A stretch of 64,000 bases of DNA, from the NCBI RefSeq assembly GCF_038087665.1, contig NZ_CP149925.1, positions 310,001 through 374,000 of the forward strand. The letters are read 5' to 3'. Source of the stretch: Gallaecimonas sp. GXIMD4217. Lineage in GTDB: Bacteria > Pseudomonadota > Gammaproteobacteria > Enterobacterales > Gallaecimonadaceae. Within the stretch, counting starts at the first letter, position 1; each line of letters starts with the position of its first letter. The notes beneath the pieces were generated by a model. It saw nothing but the letters and a program-made list of their open reading frames with translations, had not been told where the DNA came from and made no database searches. The position numbers and the translations under genes were made by a program. Shown in pieces: positions 27,973 through 37,141 of this stretch.

Positions 27973-29160
27973 ATGTTTGAATTCGTTGAAGGCCATTCCG
28001 ATGAGGCCGTCATCAAGGTCATCGGTGTCGGTGGCGGCGGTGGTAACGCCGTCCAGCACATGGTGGAGCAGACCATAGAGGGTGTTGAGTTCATTGCGGC
28101 CAACACCGATGCCCAGGCGCTGAAGAGCTCCAAGGCCCATGTCACGGTACAACTGGGTGCCAACGTGACCAAGGGCCTGGGTGCCGGCGCCAACCCGGAG
28201 ATCGGCCGCCGCAGTGCCGAAGAGGACCGCGAGCAGCTGCGCGAGGTGCTGGATGGGGCCGACATGGTCTTCATCGCCGCCGGCATGGGCGGTGGCACAG
28301 GTACCGGCGCCGCGCCCGTGGTGGCGGAGATCGCCAAGGAGCTGGGTATCCTGACCGTGGCCGTGGTCACCAAGCCCTTCCCCTTCGAAGGCAAGAAGCG
28401 CATGGCCTATGCCCAGGAAGGTATCAACTACCTGGAGCAGAACGTCGACTCGCTGATCACCATCCCCAACGAGAAGCTGCTCAAGGTGCTGGGCAAGTCC
28501 ACCAGCCTGCTGGACGCCTTCAAGGCCGCCAACGACGTGCTGCTGGGCGCGGTCAAGGGCATCGCCGAGCTGATCACCCACCCGGGCCTGATCAACGTCG
28601 ACTTTGCCGACGTGCGCACCGTCATGAGCGAGATGGGCAAGGCGATGATGGGTTCAGGTATCGCCTCCGGCGAAGACCGCGCCCAGGAGGCCGCCGAGGC
28701 CGCCATCTCCAGCCCGCTGCTGGAAGACGTGGATCTGGCAGGTGCCAAGGGCATCCTGGTCAACATCACCGCCGGCCTGGATCTGACCATCGAGGAGTTC
28801 GAGACCGTGGGTGCCGCCGTGCAGGGCTTTGCCAGCGAGAACGCCACAGTCGTGGTGGGTACCTCCATCGATCCCGAAATGGCCAACGAAGTGCGGGTCA
28901 CAGTGGTGGCCACCGGTATCGGCGGCGAGAAGGCCAAGCCGGAGATCACCCTGGTGCAGCCCAAGCGCGAGCCGGAGCCCAAGGTCGAGGCCAAGCCCAG
29001 CGTCGAGATGCCCACCGGCAACGCCGTACCGGCACCTCAGCCCGAGAGCAAGGTCCAACTGGAAGAGAAGCCCCAGGCAGCCGCCCAACCGGCCCGCAAG
29101 AGCAACGCCGATCTCGACTACCTGGATATCCCGGCGTTCCTGCGCCGCCAGGCCGACTGA
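27973..29160 (+). CDS. ftsZ: Cell division GTPase FtsZ
   Basis: FtsZ is the tubulin-like GTPase that forms the Z-ring. The 395-residue protein has [15 protein letters not shown] near residues 17-31, the tubulin signature GGGTGTG at about 106-112, and the T7 loop [11 protein letters not shown] near 206-216. A variable, proline- and glutamate-rich linker (~320-378) follows, and the protein ends in the conserved tail [15 protein letters not shown] that binds FtsA and ZipA. GGAG lies upstream of the ATG. It is the last gene of the cluster before lpxC. Confidence 0.98.
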   Translation: MFEFVEGHSDEAVIKVIGVGGGGGNAVQHMVEQTIEGVEFIAANTDAQALKSSKAHVTVQLGANVTKGLGAGANPEIGRRSAEEDREQLREVLDGADMVFIAAGMGGGTGTGAAPVVAEIAKELGILTVAVVTKPFPFEGKKRMAYAQEGINYLEQNVDSLITIPNEKLLKVLGKSTSLLDAFKAANDVLLGAVKGIAELITHPGLINVDFADVRTVMSEMGKAMMGSGIASGEDRAQEAAEAAISSPLLEDVDLAGAKGILVNITAGLDLTIEEFETVGAAVQGFASENATVVVGTSIDPEMANEVRVTVVATGIGGEKAKPEITLVQPKREPEPKVEAKPSVEMPTGNAVPAPQPESKVQLEEKPQAAAQPARKSNADLDYLDIPAFLRRQAD

Positions 29161-29169
29161 GCGCGGCTT

Positions 29170-29198
29170 TTGCGACCATGAAGGTGTCGTGCTAAAAT
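29170..29198 (+). promoter_or_regulatory. Predicted lpxC promoter
   Basis: TTGCGA (29170-29175), exactly 17 bp, TAAAAT (29193-29198), within the 99-bp gap between ftsZ and lpxC. It is a good sigma-70-type promoter that would allow lpxC expression independent of the dcw operon. Confidence 0.7.
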
Positions 29199-29259
29199 GC
29201 GGCTCCTTTTTGTACAGGTAGGACCATTTGGGTCCCATTGAAGCGAGGCAAAGCGATCC

Positions 29260-30180
29260 ATGATCCGGCAACGCACCTTGAAGAGCGCCATTCGCGCCAC
29301 AGGCGTCGGTCTGCACAGCGGTAACAAGGTTACCCTGGTGCTGCGTCCTGCGCCCGTGAACACCGGCATCGTCTTCCGCCGGGTCGATCTCGACCCCGTG
29401 GTGGACATCCCGGCCAAGGGTGAGCTGGTGGGCGACACCATGCTCTGCACCTGCCTGCACAGCGAGCAGGGCCACAAGGTGGCGACCATAGAGCATCTCA
29501 GTGCCGCCCTGGCCGCCATGGGCATCGACAACCTCATCATCGAGGTGGATGCCCCTGAGATCCCGATCATGGACGGCAGCGCCAGTCCCTTCGTGTTCCT
29601 GCTCCAGTCGGCGGGTATCGAAGAGCAGGCTGCCGCCAAGGAATTCATCCGGATCAAGGACGTGATCCGGGTGGAGGATGGCGACAAGTGGGCCGAGTTC
29701 CGCCCCTACAAGGGCTTCAAGATGGACGTGGCCATCGACTTCGACCATCCGGCCTTCGAGGGACGCAACCAGCATCTGGTGATGGACTTCTCCACCTCTT
29801 CCTTCGTCAAGGAAGTGAGCCGGGCCCGGACCTTCGGCTTCATGCGGGACATCGAATACCTGCGCGCCAACAACCTGGCCCTGGGCGGCAGCATGGAGAA
29901 CGCCATCGTCCTGGACGAGTACCGCATCCTCAACAACGAAGGGCTGCGCTACGACGACGAGTTCGTCAAGCACAAGCTGCTGGATGCGGTGGGCGATCTC
30001 TACCTGGCCGGCCACTCCATCATCGGTGAGTTCCGCTCCTTCAAGTCGGGCCACGGCCTGAACAACATGCTGGTGCGGGCCCTGCTGGCCAACGAGGCCG
30101 CCTGGGAAAAGGTCACCTTCGAAGAAGAAGGCCAGGCCTCGCCCATTTCCTACCTGATGCCGGGCACCAGCCTGGCCTGA
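29260..30180 (+). CDS. lpxC: UDP-3-O-acyl-N-acetylglucosamine deacetylase
   Basis: LpxC catalyses the committed step of lipid A synthesis with a catalytic zinc. The 306-residue protein carries zinc ligands H79 (TIEHLSAAL), H238 and D242 ([10 protein letters not shown]) and the catalytic H265 (SGHGLNN), in the same numbering as E. coli. The N-terminal [19 protein letters not shown] is typical. It ends directly against the convergent dciA stop with no base between them. Confidence 0.98.
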   Translation: MIRQRTLKSAIRATGVGLHSGNKVTLVLRPAPVNTGIVFRRVDLDPVVDIPAKGELVGDTMLCTCLHSEQGHKVATIEHLSAALAAMGIDNLIIEVDAPEIPIMDGSASPFVFLLQSAGIEEQAAAKEFIRIKDVIRVEDGDKWAEFRPYKGFKMDVAIDFDHPAFEGRNQHLVMDFSTSSFVKEVSRARTFGFMRDIEYLRANNLALGGSMENAIVLDEYRILNNEGLRYDDEFVKHKLLDAVGDLYLAGHSIIGEFRSFKSGHGLNNMLVRALLANEAAWEKVTFEEEGQASPISYLMPGTSLA

Positions 30181-30693
30181 TCACTCCTTATCGTCTGTCC
30201 GGCGGCGCTCACTGAGCGCCGCCAGCCTTTCCAGCTTCTCTTTCAGTCCCGGCGGGGCGTCTGCAGCCAGCTCCTTGAGCCTGGCCGCCGCTTCACTGCT
30301 GATTCTACGGCGGTTTTCCTTGAGGCTGTCCTGGCCCTGGATGGGGGTGGTCAGCACATCCCGCTGTTCAGGGCTACCGGGTCGCCGGGCGGCGGCCGGG
30401 TTGATCCGCAGGTCCAGGCTGGTTAGGCTTGGATGAATTTGCTGGCGAAACTGGCTGAGCAGTTCCTCGCGCTGATAGCGCAGACGGGTCAGCCAGGCGG
30501 CGCTGGCCACTTCGATGACCAGGGTACCCTGGCGCAGGTTGGCCACCCGGCTCTGACTGGCCAGGGGCTCACCCACCAGCTTGGCATAGGCCTGGTTCAG
30601 GCGCCTGAGCAGCAGGGCCCGCTGCTGCAGATCGGCGACACCGGAGCCGGGGCGTTGGGCCAGATCCTTCAATGAGTCCGGGTGTGATGACAT
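30181..30693 (-). CDS. dciA: DciA-family helicase loader (DUF721)
   Basis: DciA is the ancestral loader of the replicative helicase DnaB in bacteria without phage-derived DnaC. This ~170-residue protein has the DUF721 core: LLRRLNQAYAKLVGEPLASQSRVANLRQGTLVIEV (residues ~28-62), then SAAWLTRLRYQREELLSQF near 63-82. That is followed by a charged, probably disordered C-terminal half, as in other gammaproteobacterial DciA proteins. The ATG at 30693 is the natural family start but has no clear ribosome site. It is convergent with lpxC and divergent from the M23 peptidase gene, with start codons only 15 bp apart. Confidence 0.82.
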   Translation of the reverse strand: MSSHPDSLKDLAQRPGSGVADLQQRALLLRRLNQAYAKLVGEPLASQSRVANLRQGTLVIEVASAAWLTRLRYQREELLSQFRQQIHPSLTSLDLRINPAAARRPGSPEQRDVLTTPIQGQDSLKENRRRISSEAAARLKELAADAPPGLKEKLERLAALSERRRTDDKE

Positions 30694-30708
30694 GGCAAGT
30701 CGCTTCTG

Positions 30709-31497
30709 ATGAAAGTCACCTTCATTATCGAACGAGCGGGGCGCTCCCGGCAATGGTCGTTGCCGGCCTGGTTGCTGGCGGCCTTGCTGCTGTCGTTGCT
30801 GATGCTGCTGCTCAGCCTGCCCGGCGGTGCCGGAGCCAAGGCGCAGACGGCAATGCCGGGGGAGGGCGTGGCTCTGCCGGATGCCAGCCGCTGGCAATGG
30901 ATGTCGGCCCGTCTCGGCGAGGCCGAGGCCAGGCTAGTGGCGCTTAGAACCCGGGCCGAGTTGCTGTCCCGGCGCATGGGGCTTGGGCCCCTGCCGGAAC
31001 AGGAGCTGAGCGACGCCAATGGCCTGGCACTGTTGGAAAATCGTTACCAGACCCTTGAAAAACTGTTGGGACGCCACCAGATAGCTTCTCAGAGCGAGCC
31101 GACGGCATCGCCGCTGCCCGAGGGCAGGCAGGCGTCCGCCTTCGGCTATCGACAGGATCCTTTCAACGGCCGGCGCCGTTTTCATGCCGGCCTGGATCTG
31201 GCTGCCGACCAAGGCACGCCCGTGCTGGCCAGTGCCAGTGGCGTGGTTACCTACGCCGGCCGCTACAAGGGCTACGGCCTGCTGGTGGAGTTGGAACACG
31301 GTGACGGGGTCACCACCCGTTACGGCCATAACAGCGGCCTGGAGGTCAAGGCGGGGGAGCGGGTCGAAAAGGGCCAGATCATCGCCCGGGTTGGCTCCAG
31401 TGGCAGAGCGACGGGCCCCCATGTGCACTTCGAGGTGCGTCACCAGGGTAAGCCCCAGGACCCTAAGCATTTTGTCTACCCCAAAGGCGTGGATTAG
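30709..31497 (+). CDS. Membrane-anchored M23 (LytM-type) metallopeptidase
   Basis: This 262-residue protein has an N-terminal signal-anchor helix (LPAWLLAALLLSLLMLLLSLPGG, residues ~18-40), a short coiled-coil stretch (~65-130) and an M23 domain. The zinc-site residues are present: H159-x3-D163 (HAGLD) and H238-V-H240 (GPHVHFEV), so it should be an active peptidoglycan endopeptidase rather than a degenerate LytM activator. It sits where secM lies in E. coli, 51 bp upstream of secA, but shows no SecM arrest motif. The start lacks an obvious ribosome site. Confidence 0.88.
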   Translation: MKVTFIIERAGRSRQWSLPAWLLAALLLSLLMLLLSLPGGAGAKAQTAMPGEGVALPDASRWQWMSARLGEAEARLVALRTRAELLSRRMGLGPLPEQELSDANGLALLENRYQTLEKLLGRHQIASQSEPTASPLPEGRQASAFGYRQDPFNGRRRFHAGLDLAADQGTPVLASASGVVTYAGRYKGYGLLVELEHGDGVTTRYGHNSGLEVKAGERVEKGQIIARVGSSGRATGPHVHFEVRHQGKPQDPKHFVYPKGVD

Positions 31498-31548
31498 GGA
31501 ATAATAGCCGGCACTGCACGCCGGATAAATAAAGTACAGATCAGGATT

Positions 31549-34251
31549 ATGTTCACACAGCTTCTTACCAAAATCATCGGCAGTCGCAATGACCGCACCA
31601 TCAAGAAACTCAGCAAGGTTGTCGCCCAGATCAACGCCCTGGAGCCCAGCTTCGAAGCGGCCTCCGACGAGGAGATCAAGGCCAAGACCGATGAGTTCCG
31701 CGCTCGCCTGGAAAAGGGCGAGACCCTGGATGACATCCTGGTAGAAGCCTTTGCCGTGGTGCGTGAAGCCTCCAAGCGCATCTTCGGCATGCGTCACTTC
31801 GACGTGCAGCTGATCGGCGGCATGGTGCTGCAGTCCGGCAAGATCGCCGAGATGCGTACCGGTGAAGGTAAGACCCTGACCGCGACCCTGCCGGCCTACC
31901 TGAACGCCCTGACCGGCAAGGGCGTGCACGTGATCACCGTGAACGACTACCTGGCCAAGCGTGACGCCGAGTGGAACCGGCCGCTGTTCGAATTCCTGGG
32001 ACTGAGCGTGGGCGTCAACGTGCCCGGCATGGGCCAGATGGAGAAGAAGGAGGCCTACGCCGCCGACATCACCTACGGTACCAACAACGAATTCGGCTTC
32101 GACTACCTGCGCGACAACATGGCCTTCGGCCCGGCGGAGCGGGTGCAGCGCCCCCTGTCCTACGCCATCATCGACGAGGTGGACTCCATCCTGATCGACG
32201 AGGCCCGTACCCCGCTGATCATTTCCGGCCAGGCCGAGGACAGCTCTGCCCTCTACGCAAAAATCAACACCCTGGTACCTAGCCTGGTGCGCCAGGCCGA
32301 GGAAGACAAGGAAGGCGAGCAGGGCGACGGCGACTTCACCATAGATGAGAAGGCCAAGCAGCTGTACCTGACCGAGCGCGGCCAGGTGAACATCGAGGAG
32401 ATGCTCAAGCGCGAGGGCCTGCTGAACGAGGACGACTCCCTGTTCAGCGCCGCCAACATCACCCTGCTGCACCATGTCAACGCCGCCCTGCGCGCCCGCC
32501 ACCTGTTCCAGAAGGACGTGGACTATATAGTCCAGGACGATGAGATCGTCATAGTGGACGAGCATACCGGCCGTACCATGCCCGGCCGCCGCTGGTCCGA
32601 AGGCCTGCACCAGGCCGTGGAAGCCAAGGAAGGGGTCAAGATCCAGAACGAAAACCAGACCCTGGCCTCCATCACCTTCCAGAACTACTTCCGCATCTAC
32701 GACAAGCTGGCCGGCATGACAGGCACCGCCGATACCGAAGCCTTCGAATTCCAGCACATCTATGGCCTGGAAACCGTGGTGATCCCCACCAACAGGCCGA
32801 TGATCCGCGACGACATGGCCGACCAGGTCTACCTGACCACGGAAGAGAAGTTCGAAGCCATCATCACCGACATCAAGAGCCAGCGGGAGAAGGGCAGGCC
32901 CTCGTTGGTGGGCACCATCTCCATCGAATCCTCAGAACTTCTGTCGAGGCACCTCAAGAAGGAAGGCATCCCCCACCAGGTGTTGAACGCCAAGTACCAC
33001 GCCATGGAGGCGGAGATCGTCGCCCAGGCCGGTAAGCCGGGCGCGGTGACCATCGCCACCAACATGGCCGGCCGGGGTACCGATATCATCCTGGGCGGCA
33101 ACTGGCAATCCGAGGTGGACAAGCTGGACAATCCCAGCCAGGAGCAGATCGACGCCATCAAGGCCCAATGGCAGCAGTGCCATGACCAGGTCCTGGAGGC
33201 CGGCGGCCTGCACATCATAGGCACCGAGCGTCACGAATCACGCCGTATCGACAACCAGCTGCGGGGCCGTTCCGGCCGCCAGGGCGACCCCGGCTCCAGC
33301 CGCTTCTACCTGTCCATGGAAGATGCCCTGATGCGCATCTTCGCCTCCGACCGCGTCACCAACATGATGAAGCGCCTGGGCATGGAGCGTGGCGAGGCCA
33401 TTGAGCACCCCTGGGTCAACCGCGCCATCGAGAATGCCCAGCGCAAGGTGGAGGGCCGTAACTTCGACATCCGTAAGCAGCTGCTGGAATACGATGACGT
33501 GGCCAACGACCAGCGCAAGGTCATCTACGAGCAGCGCAACGAGCTGATGGACTCCGACAGCATCCAGGACACCATCGAGGCCATTCGCGCCGATGTCGTC
33601 GACAAGACCATCAGCGCCTATATCCCGCCCCAGTCCCTGGAGGAAATGTGGGACGTGCCCGGCCTGGAAGAGCGCCTGAAGGCCGACTTCGCCATCGAGC
33701 TGCCGCTGCAGCAGTGGCTGGACGAAGACGACAAGCTCCACGAGGACAGCCTGCGCGAGAAGATCCTGGCTGCCATCAACGAGGCCTATCAGGCCAAGGA
33801 AGCCGCCGTCGGCGAGCAGGTGCTGCGCCATTTCGAAAAGGCGGTGATGCTGCAGACCCTGGACGGCCTGTGGAAGGAACACCTGGCGGCCATGGACCAC
33901 CTGCGCCAGGGCATCCACCTGCGTGGCTATGCCCAGAAGAACCCCAAGCAGGAATACAAGCGCGAGGCCTTCGAGCTGTTCACCGAGATGCTGGAGAACC
34001 TCAAGCACGATGTGGTCAGCATCCTCTGCAAGGTCAGGGTCCAGGCCGAGGAAGACGTGGCGGCCGTGGAAGAGCAGCGCCGCCGTGCCGAGCCGGTGCA
34101 GCAGCAGTACCAGCACGAGGCGTCTGCGCCCGTGGGCGGCGAGGTGGTGGCCGAAACCGCCATGCGTGCCGGCCCCAAGGTGGGCCGCAACGATCCCTGC
34201 CCCTGTGGCTCCGGCAAGAAGTACAAGCAGTGCCACGGTAAGCTGGCCTGA
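31549..34251 (+). CDS. secA: Protein translocase ATPase SecA
   Basis: SecA is the motor of the Sec pathway. The 900-residue protein has Walker [18 protein letters not shown] near residues 102-118, the Walker B region [22 protein letters not shown] near 205-226, and helicase motif [18 protein letters not shown] near 500-517. It ends in the zinc-binding tail C884-P-C886...C895-H896 that contacts SecB and ribosomes. Length is the same as E. coli SecA. A short GC hairpin (around 31508-31525) lies in the leader. Confidence 0.98.
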   Translation: MFTQLLTKIIGSRNDRTIKKLSKVVAQINALEPSFEAASDEEIKAKTDEFRARLEKGETLDDILVEAFAVVREASKRIFGMRHFDVQLIGGMVLQSGKIAEMRTGEGKTLTATLPAYLNALTGKGVHVITVNDYLAKRDAEWNRPLFEFLGLSVGVNVPGMGQMEKKEAYAADITYGTNNEFGFDYLRDNMAFGPAERVQRPLSYAIIDEVDSILIDEARTPLIISGQAEDSSALYAKINTLVPSLVRQAEEDKEGEQGDGDFTIDEKAKQLYLTERGQVNIEEMLKREGLLNEDDSLFSAANITLLHHVNAALRARHLFQKDVDYIVQDDEIVIVDEHTGRTMPGRRWSEGLHQAVEAKEGVKIQNENQTLASITFQNYFRIYDKLAGMTGTADTEAFEFQHIYGLETVVIPTNRPMIRDDMADQVYLTTEEKFEAIITDIKSQREKGRPSLVGTISIESSELLSRHLKKEGIPHQVLNAKYHAMEAEIVAQAGKPGAVTIATNMAGRGTDIILGGNWQSEVDKLDNPSQEQIDAIKAQWQQCHDQVLEAGGLHIIGTERHESRRIDNQLRGRSGRQGDPGSSRFYLSMEDALMRIFASDRVTNMMKRLGMERGEAIEHPWVNRAIENAQRKVEGRNFDIRKQLLEYDDVANDQRKVIYEQRNELMDSDSIQDTIEAIRADVVDKTISAYIPPQSLEEMWDVPGLEERLKADFAIELPLQQWLDEDDKLHEDSLREKILAAINEAYQAKEAAVGEQVLRHFEKAVMLQTLDGLWKEHLAAMDHLRQGIHLRGYAQKNPKQEYKREAFELFTEMLENLKHDVVSILCKVRVQAEEDVAAVEEQRRRAEPVQQQYQHEASAPVGGEVVAETAMRAGPKVGRNDPCPCGSGKKYKQCHGKLA

Positions 34252-34273
34252 CAAGGGCCCTGAATGAAACCGA

Positions 34274-34304
34274 AAAGAGGTGGCCTGGCCACCTCTTTGT
34301 TTTG
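34274..34304 (+). terminator. Strong terminator after secA
   Basis: A 12-bp near-perfect stem (AAAGAGGTGGCC / GGCCACCTCTTT) is followed by GTTTTGG. It separates secA from mutT. Confidence 0.85.
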
Positions 34305-34313
34305 GAGTAGTGT

Positions 34314-34715
34314 ATGAGCAAGCAAGTGGTCTGGGTGGCGGTCGGCGTCATCGAAAACGGCCGTGATGAGGTCTTTCTCACCAAGAGGCCCGACGACAAG
34401 CACCAGGGCGGCAAGTGGGAGTTTCCCGGCGGCAAGGTGGAAGAGGGCGAGGACGTGCTGAGGGCCCTGGACAGGGAGCTCCATGAGGAAATCGGCATCA
34501 ACGTGGTGACGGCCGAGCCCCTGACCGTGGTCGAGCACGACTATGGCGACAAGGTGGTGAAGCTGGATGTGTGGCTGGTGCGGGGCTTTGTGGGGCAGCC
34601 CCACGGTAAGGAAGGCCAGGAAGGGGCCTGGATCAGGGTCAGCGAGCTGGGCGAAATGGACTTTCCCGATGCCAACGGCCCCATAGTCGAGGCCGTTCAG
34701 GCACTGAGCCGCTAG
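34314..34715 (+). CDS. mutT: 8-oxo-dGTP diphosphatase MutT
   Basis: MutT hydrolyses 8-oxo-dGTP to stop A:T to C:G transversions. The 133-residue Nudix protein contains the full Nudix box from about G40 ([24 protein letters not shown]), matching GX5EX7REUXEEXGU. The ATG has GGAG about six bases upstream. Its TAG stop overlaps the convergent yacG stop in the palindrome CTAG (34712-34715). Confidence 0.95.
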   Translation: MSKQVVWVAVGVIENGRDEVFLTKRPDDKHQGGKWEFPGGKVEEGEDVLRALDRELHEEIGINVVTAEPLTVVEHDYGDKVVKLDVWLVRGFVGQPHGKEGQEGAWIRVSELGEMDFPDANGPIVEAVQALSR

Positions 34716-34900
34716 TCGAACTCGTAGCCCTTGGGGGCTTCTTCCTGGCTGGGCGCCTCCTCTTCAGAGGGGATGCGACGCTCCTCGCTGGCCCACTCGC
34801 CGAGATCGATCAGTTGGCAGCGTTTGGAGCAGAAGGGCCTGAAGGCGCTTTTTTCGTTCCAGGGTACGGACTTGCCGCAGATAGGGCATTTCACTTCCAT
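34712..34900 (-). CDS. yacG: DNA gyrase inhibitor YacG (zinc-binding)
   Basis: YacG is a small zinc protein shown in E. coli to inhibit DNA gyrase. The 62-residue product has the four zinc ligands C5-x2-C8-x15-C24-x3-C28 ([10 protein letters not shown] and [16 protein letters not shown]), followed by an acidic tail. AGGAGG lies before the ATG at 34900. A larger frame running to 35275 is only the antisense-free extension through zapD and is rejected. It follows zapD by 10 bp. Confidence 0.94.
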   Translation of the reverse strand: MEVKCPICGKSVPWNEKSAFRPFCSKRCQLIDLGEWASEERRIPSEEEAPSQEEAPKGYEFD

Positions 34901-34910
34901 CGGTTTCCTC

Positions 34911-35636
34911 CTACCAGGCGCAGGTCTGTTGGTTGAAGGCCATGTCTTCGGTGACGGCCTGCTGCTCGCCGTCATCGCACAGGCGCATGAGGCGCACAGT
35001 GTAGCGGCCGCGATGGCCGCTGACCATGGGAAAGACATCGACGGGCAGGCCGCTGATCCGCACCAGCACCAGCTGGTCACCGGCATTCTGGTAGAAACCG
35101 CTCTTGGCCAGCACGGACTCGCTGTGGCCCAGCTCACGCAGGAAATGCAGGAAACTCTGCAGCGACTGCTGCAGGGGGGCCACCACATCGAGCCAGGCCG
35201 AGATCTCCGCCTGGCGCAGCTCGATGGAACGCTGGTGCCAGCATTGCAGCTGGGGCAGATCGAAGTTGGTGTCACCGCCCGGTACGGCGTAGCGGGAGCG
35301 CAGCGAGGCGAGAAACTTGTCGTCGCGCCAGGCCTGGCCCGGTTTTGGGGTGGCGGCCAGCCAGTGCCTCAGGGAGCGCAGATCCTCATGCATCTGCTGC
35401 AGGCGCTGACCGTCCACCTCCGGCCTTTGTGACCAGAGCTGCAGCCGCTCCATCAGCCGCTCCAGATCCTTGCTCAGATCCGCTCTCAGCTCGCCTCTTT
35501 CCAGTACATCCTGGGCATTGAACAGGGCCTGGAAGAAGTGGGGATTGTCCTTACAGAACAGCCGCTCCAATACCTCCTCCAGTCGCAGGTAGGTACGCAG
35601 CTTTTCGGACAGGGGAAATTCGTAGGTAACAGCCAT
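34911..35636 (-). CDS. zapD: Cell division protein ZapD
   Basis: ZapD (YacF) crosslinks FtsZ filaments at the C-terminal tail. The 241-residue protein begins with the family signature [22 protein letters not shown] (residues ~5-26), has an all-helical N-terminal half and a beta-rich C-terminal half ([27 protein letters not shown] near 188-214). It lies in the conserved coaE-zapD-yacG run, 30 bp after coaE. Confidence 0.95.
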   Translation of the reverse strand: MAVTYEFPLSEKLRTYLRLEEVLERLFCKDNPHFFQALFNAQDVLERGELRADLSKDLERLMERLQLWSQRPEVDGQRLQQMHEDLRSLRHWLAATPKPGQAWRDDKFLASLRSRYAVPGGDTNFDLPQLQCWHQRSIELRQAEISAWLDVVAPLQQSLQSFLHFLRELGHSESVLAKSGFYQNAGDQLVLVRISGLPVDVFPMVSGHRGRYTVRLMRLCDDGEQQAVTEDMAFNQQTCAW

Positions 35637-35666
35637 AGCCTCGGCAGTCGATAGGCGCTATTGGCC

Positions 35667-36275
35667 TTATGATAGCGCCTTTTGCCTAGCCATCGCCAAG
35701 TAGCTTTGGTGCAATTGCTGAACCTGGGCTTTCAGCTTCTCGGGTTGGCCACTGTTGTCGAGCACATCGTCCGCCCGAGCCAGACGCTCGGCCCGGTCCA
35801 TTTGGCTGTGGAGAATGCCCTTGACGGTCTCCGGATTGGTGTCGTCCCTGGCCAGTACCCGCTGCAGCTGGACCTCTTGCGGCACATCGATGACCAAGGT
35901 GCGATCGCAGAGCCCATCCAGGCCGTTCTCGAACAATAAGGGCACCACGAAGAGCACGTAGGGACTGGGAGCGGCTTGCAGCTGGCGCTGCATTTCCTGA
36001 CGGATCAGGGGATGGAGCAGGTCGTTCAGCCAAAGGCGCTGCTTGTCATCGGCAAAGACAATTTCCCGCAGTGCCTTGCGGTCCAGGCTGCCATCGGCCT
36101 GGAGCACGGCGTTGCCGAAATGGGCAGCGATGGCGGCCAGCGCCGAAGTGCCGGGTTCGACCACCTGGCGGGCCACCACATCGGCATCGACCAGCTCGAT
36201 GCCGAGTTCGTGGAAGGCATTCGCCACAGTGCTCTTGCCGCTACCGATGCCGCCGGTCAGGCCTACGACAAACAT
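35667..36275 (-). CDS. coaE: Dephospho-CoA kinase
   Basis: CoaE performs the last step of coenzyme A synthesis, phosphorylating dephospho-CoA. The ~202-residue protein has the P-loop VGLTGGIGSGKSTVA (residues ~4-18), VDADVVARQVVEPG near 31-44 and the lid/CoA region VPLLFENGLDGLCDRTLVIDVP near 111-132. The ATG at 36275 overlaps the pilD stop by one base (TGATG). A start 27 bases further upstream would add residues foreign to the family. Confidence 0.95.
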   Translation of the reverse strand: MFVVGLTGGIGSGKSTVANAFHELGIELVDADVVARQVVEPGTSALAAIAAHFGNAVLQADGSLDRKALREIVFADDKQRLWLNDLLHPLIRQEMQRQLQAAPSPYVLFVVPLLFENGLDGLCDRTLVIDVPQEVQLQRVLARDDTNPETVKGILHSQMDRAERLARADDVLDNSGQPEKLKAQVQQLHQSYLAMARQKALS

Positions 36276-37135
36276 CAGTGTCCCAACAGCCCCAGGTACC
36301 AAGCGTTAATGGCCGGCCCCCAGATGAGGGCGACCCAGCCGGCGATGGCCAGGAAAGGTCCAAAGGGCATGGGTTGGCTGCCCTTGCGGATGGCGGCGAT
36401 GATGCCCCAGAGGGCGCCGAACACGGATGACAGCAGCACTATCTGCAGCAGCATGGCCGGGCCAAGCCAGGCACCAAGGGCAGCCAGCAGCTTGAAATCC
36501 CCGTAGCCCATGCCTTCCTTGCCGGTGAGCAGTTTGAACACCCAATAAACGGACCAGAGCGACAGGTAGCCCAGCATGGCGCCCAAAATGGCCTTCTCCG
36601 GTGTGACCAGGCCGCCCACCAGGCTGATGGCAAGTCCCCCCCAGAGCAGCGGCAGGGTCATGTCGTCCGGCAACAGCATGGTGTCGGCATCGATAAAGGT
36701 CAGCGCCACCAGGAACCAGGTCAGCAGCAGGGCGCCGACCATGAGGACGGTCGCACCAAAGTGCCAGGCCACCGCCGCCGACATCAGGCCGGTAATGAGC
36801 TCCACCAGGGGATAACGAATGGCAATGGGGGCCTTGCAATGGCGGCACTTGCCGGCCAGCAGCAGCCAGGACAGCACGGGGATATTGTCGTACCACCTTA
36901 CCGGTGATTGGCACTTGGGGCAGTGACTGTGGGGTGTCATCAGGTTGAAGGGGGCCTGCTCTGGCTCGGCTTCCAATTCCAAGAGGTCGCGGCTTTCCGC
37001 TTTCCAGCGCGCTTCCAGCATGAGTGGCAGCCGGTGGATAACCACATTGAGGAAGCTGCCCACCAGCAGGCCCAGGATGCCAATAAAAGCCGCGAGCCAC
37101 AGGGGCTCGCGGGAGAGGAGTTCGATTAACTGCAT
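36275..37135 (-). CDS. pilD: Prepilin peptidase / N-methyltransferase PilD
   Basis: PilD cleaves the leader of type IV prepilins and type II secretion pseudopilins and methylates the new N-terminus. The 286-residue protein has the cytoplasmic zinc loop CPKCQSPVRWYDNIPVLSW...GKCRHCKAPI (two CxxC pairs, near residues 72-102) and two aspartate-protease motifs: FIDADTMLLPDDMTLPLLWGG near 147-167 and GMGYGDFKLLAALGAWLG near 207-224. Seven to eight membrane helices are visible. It is 6 bp downstream of pilC. Confidence 0.96.
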   Translation of the reverse strand: MQLIELLSREPLWLAAFIGILGLLVGSFLNVVIHRLPLMLEARWKAESRDLLELEAEPEQAPFNLMTPHSHCPKCQSPVRWYDNIPVLSWLLLAGKCRHCKAPIAIRYPLVELITGLMSAAVAWHFGATVLMVGALLLTWFLVALTFIDADTMLLPDDMTLPLLWGGLAISLVGGLVTPEKAILGAMLGYLSLWSVYWVFKLLTGKEGMGYGDFKLLAALGAWLGPAMLLQIVLLSSVFGALWGIIAAIRKGSQPMPFGPFLAIAGWVALIWGPAINAWYLGLLGH

Positions 37136-37141
37136 CTGTCT

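Noticed and set aside
26728-28581. Long open frame on the minus strand opposite ftsA and ftsZ (about 617 codons)
   Set aside because: It is a shadow of strong GC bias at third codon positions. It has low-complexity composition, no family motif and no ribosome site, and it lies opposite two certain genes.
30709-31497. SecM-type arrest peptide in the gene before secA
   Set aside because: The C-terminus (HFVYPKGVD) lacks the FxxxxWIxxxxGIRAGP pattern, and the M23 catalytic residues are complete.
34712-35275. Longer minus-strand frame containing yacG at its end
   Set aside because: Upstream of 34900 it runs out of frame through zapD with Ser/Arg/Pro-rich residues; the real start is the ATG at 34900 after AGGAGG.
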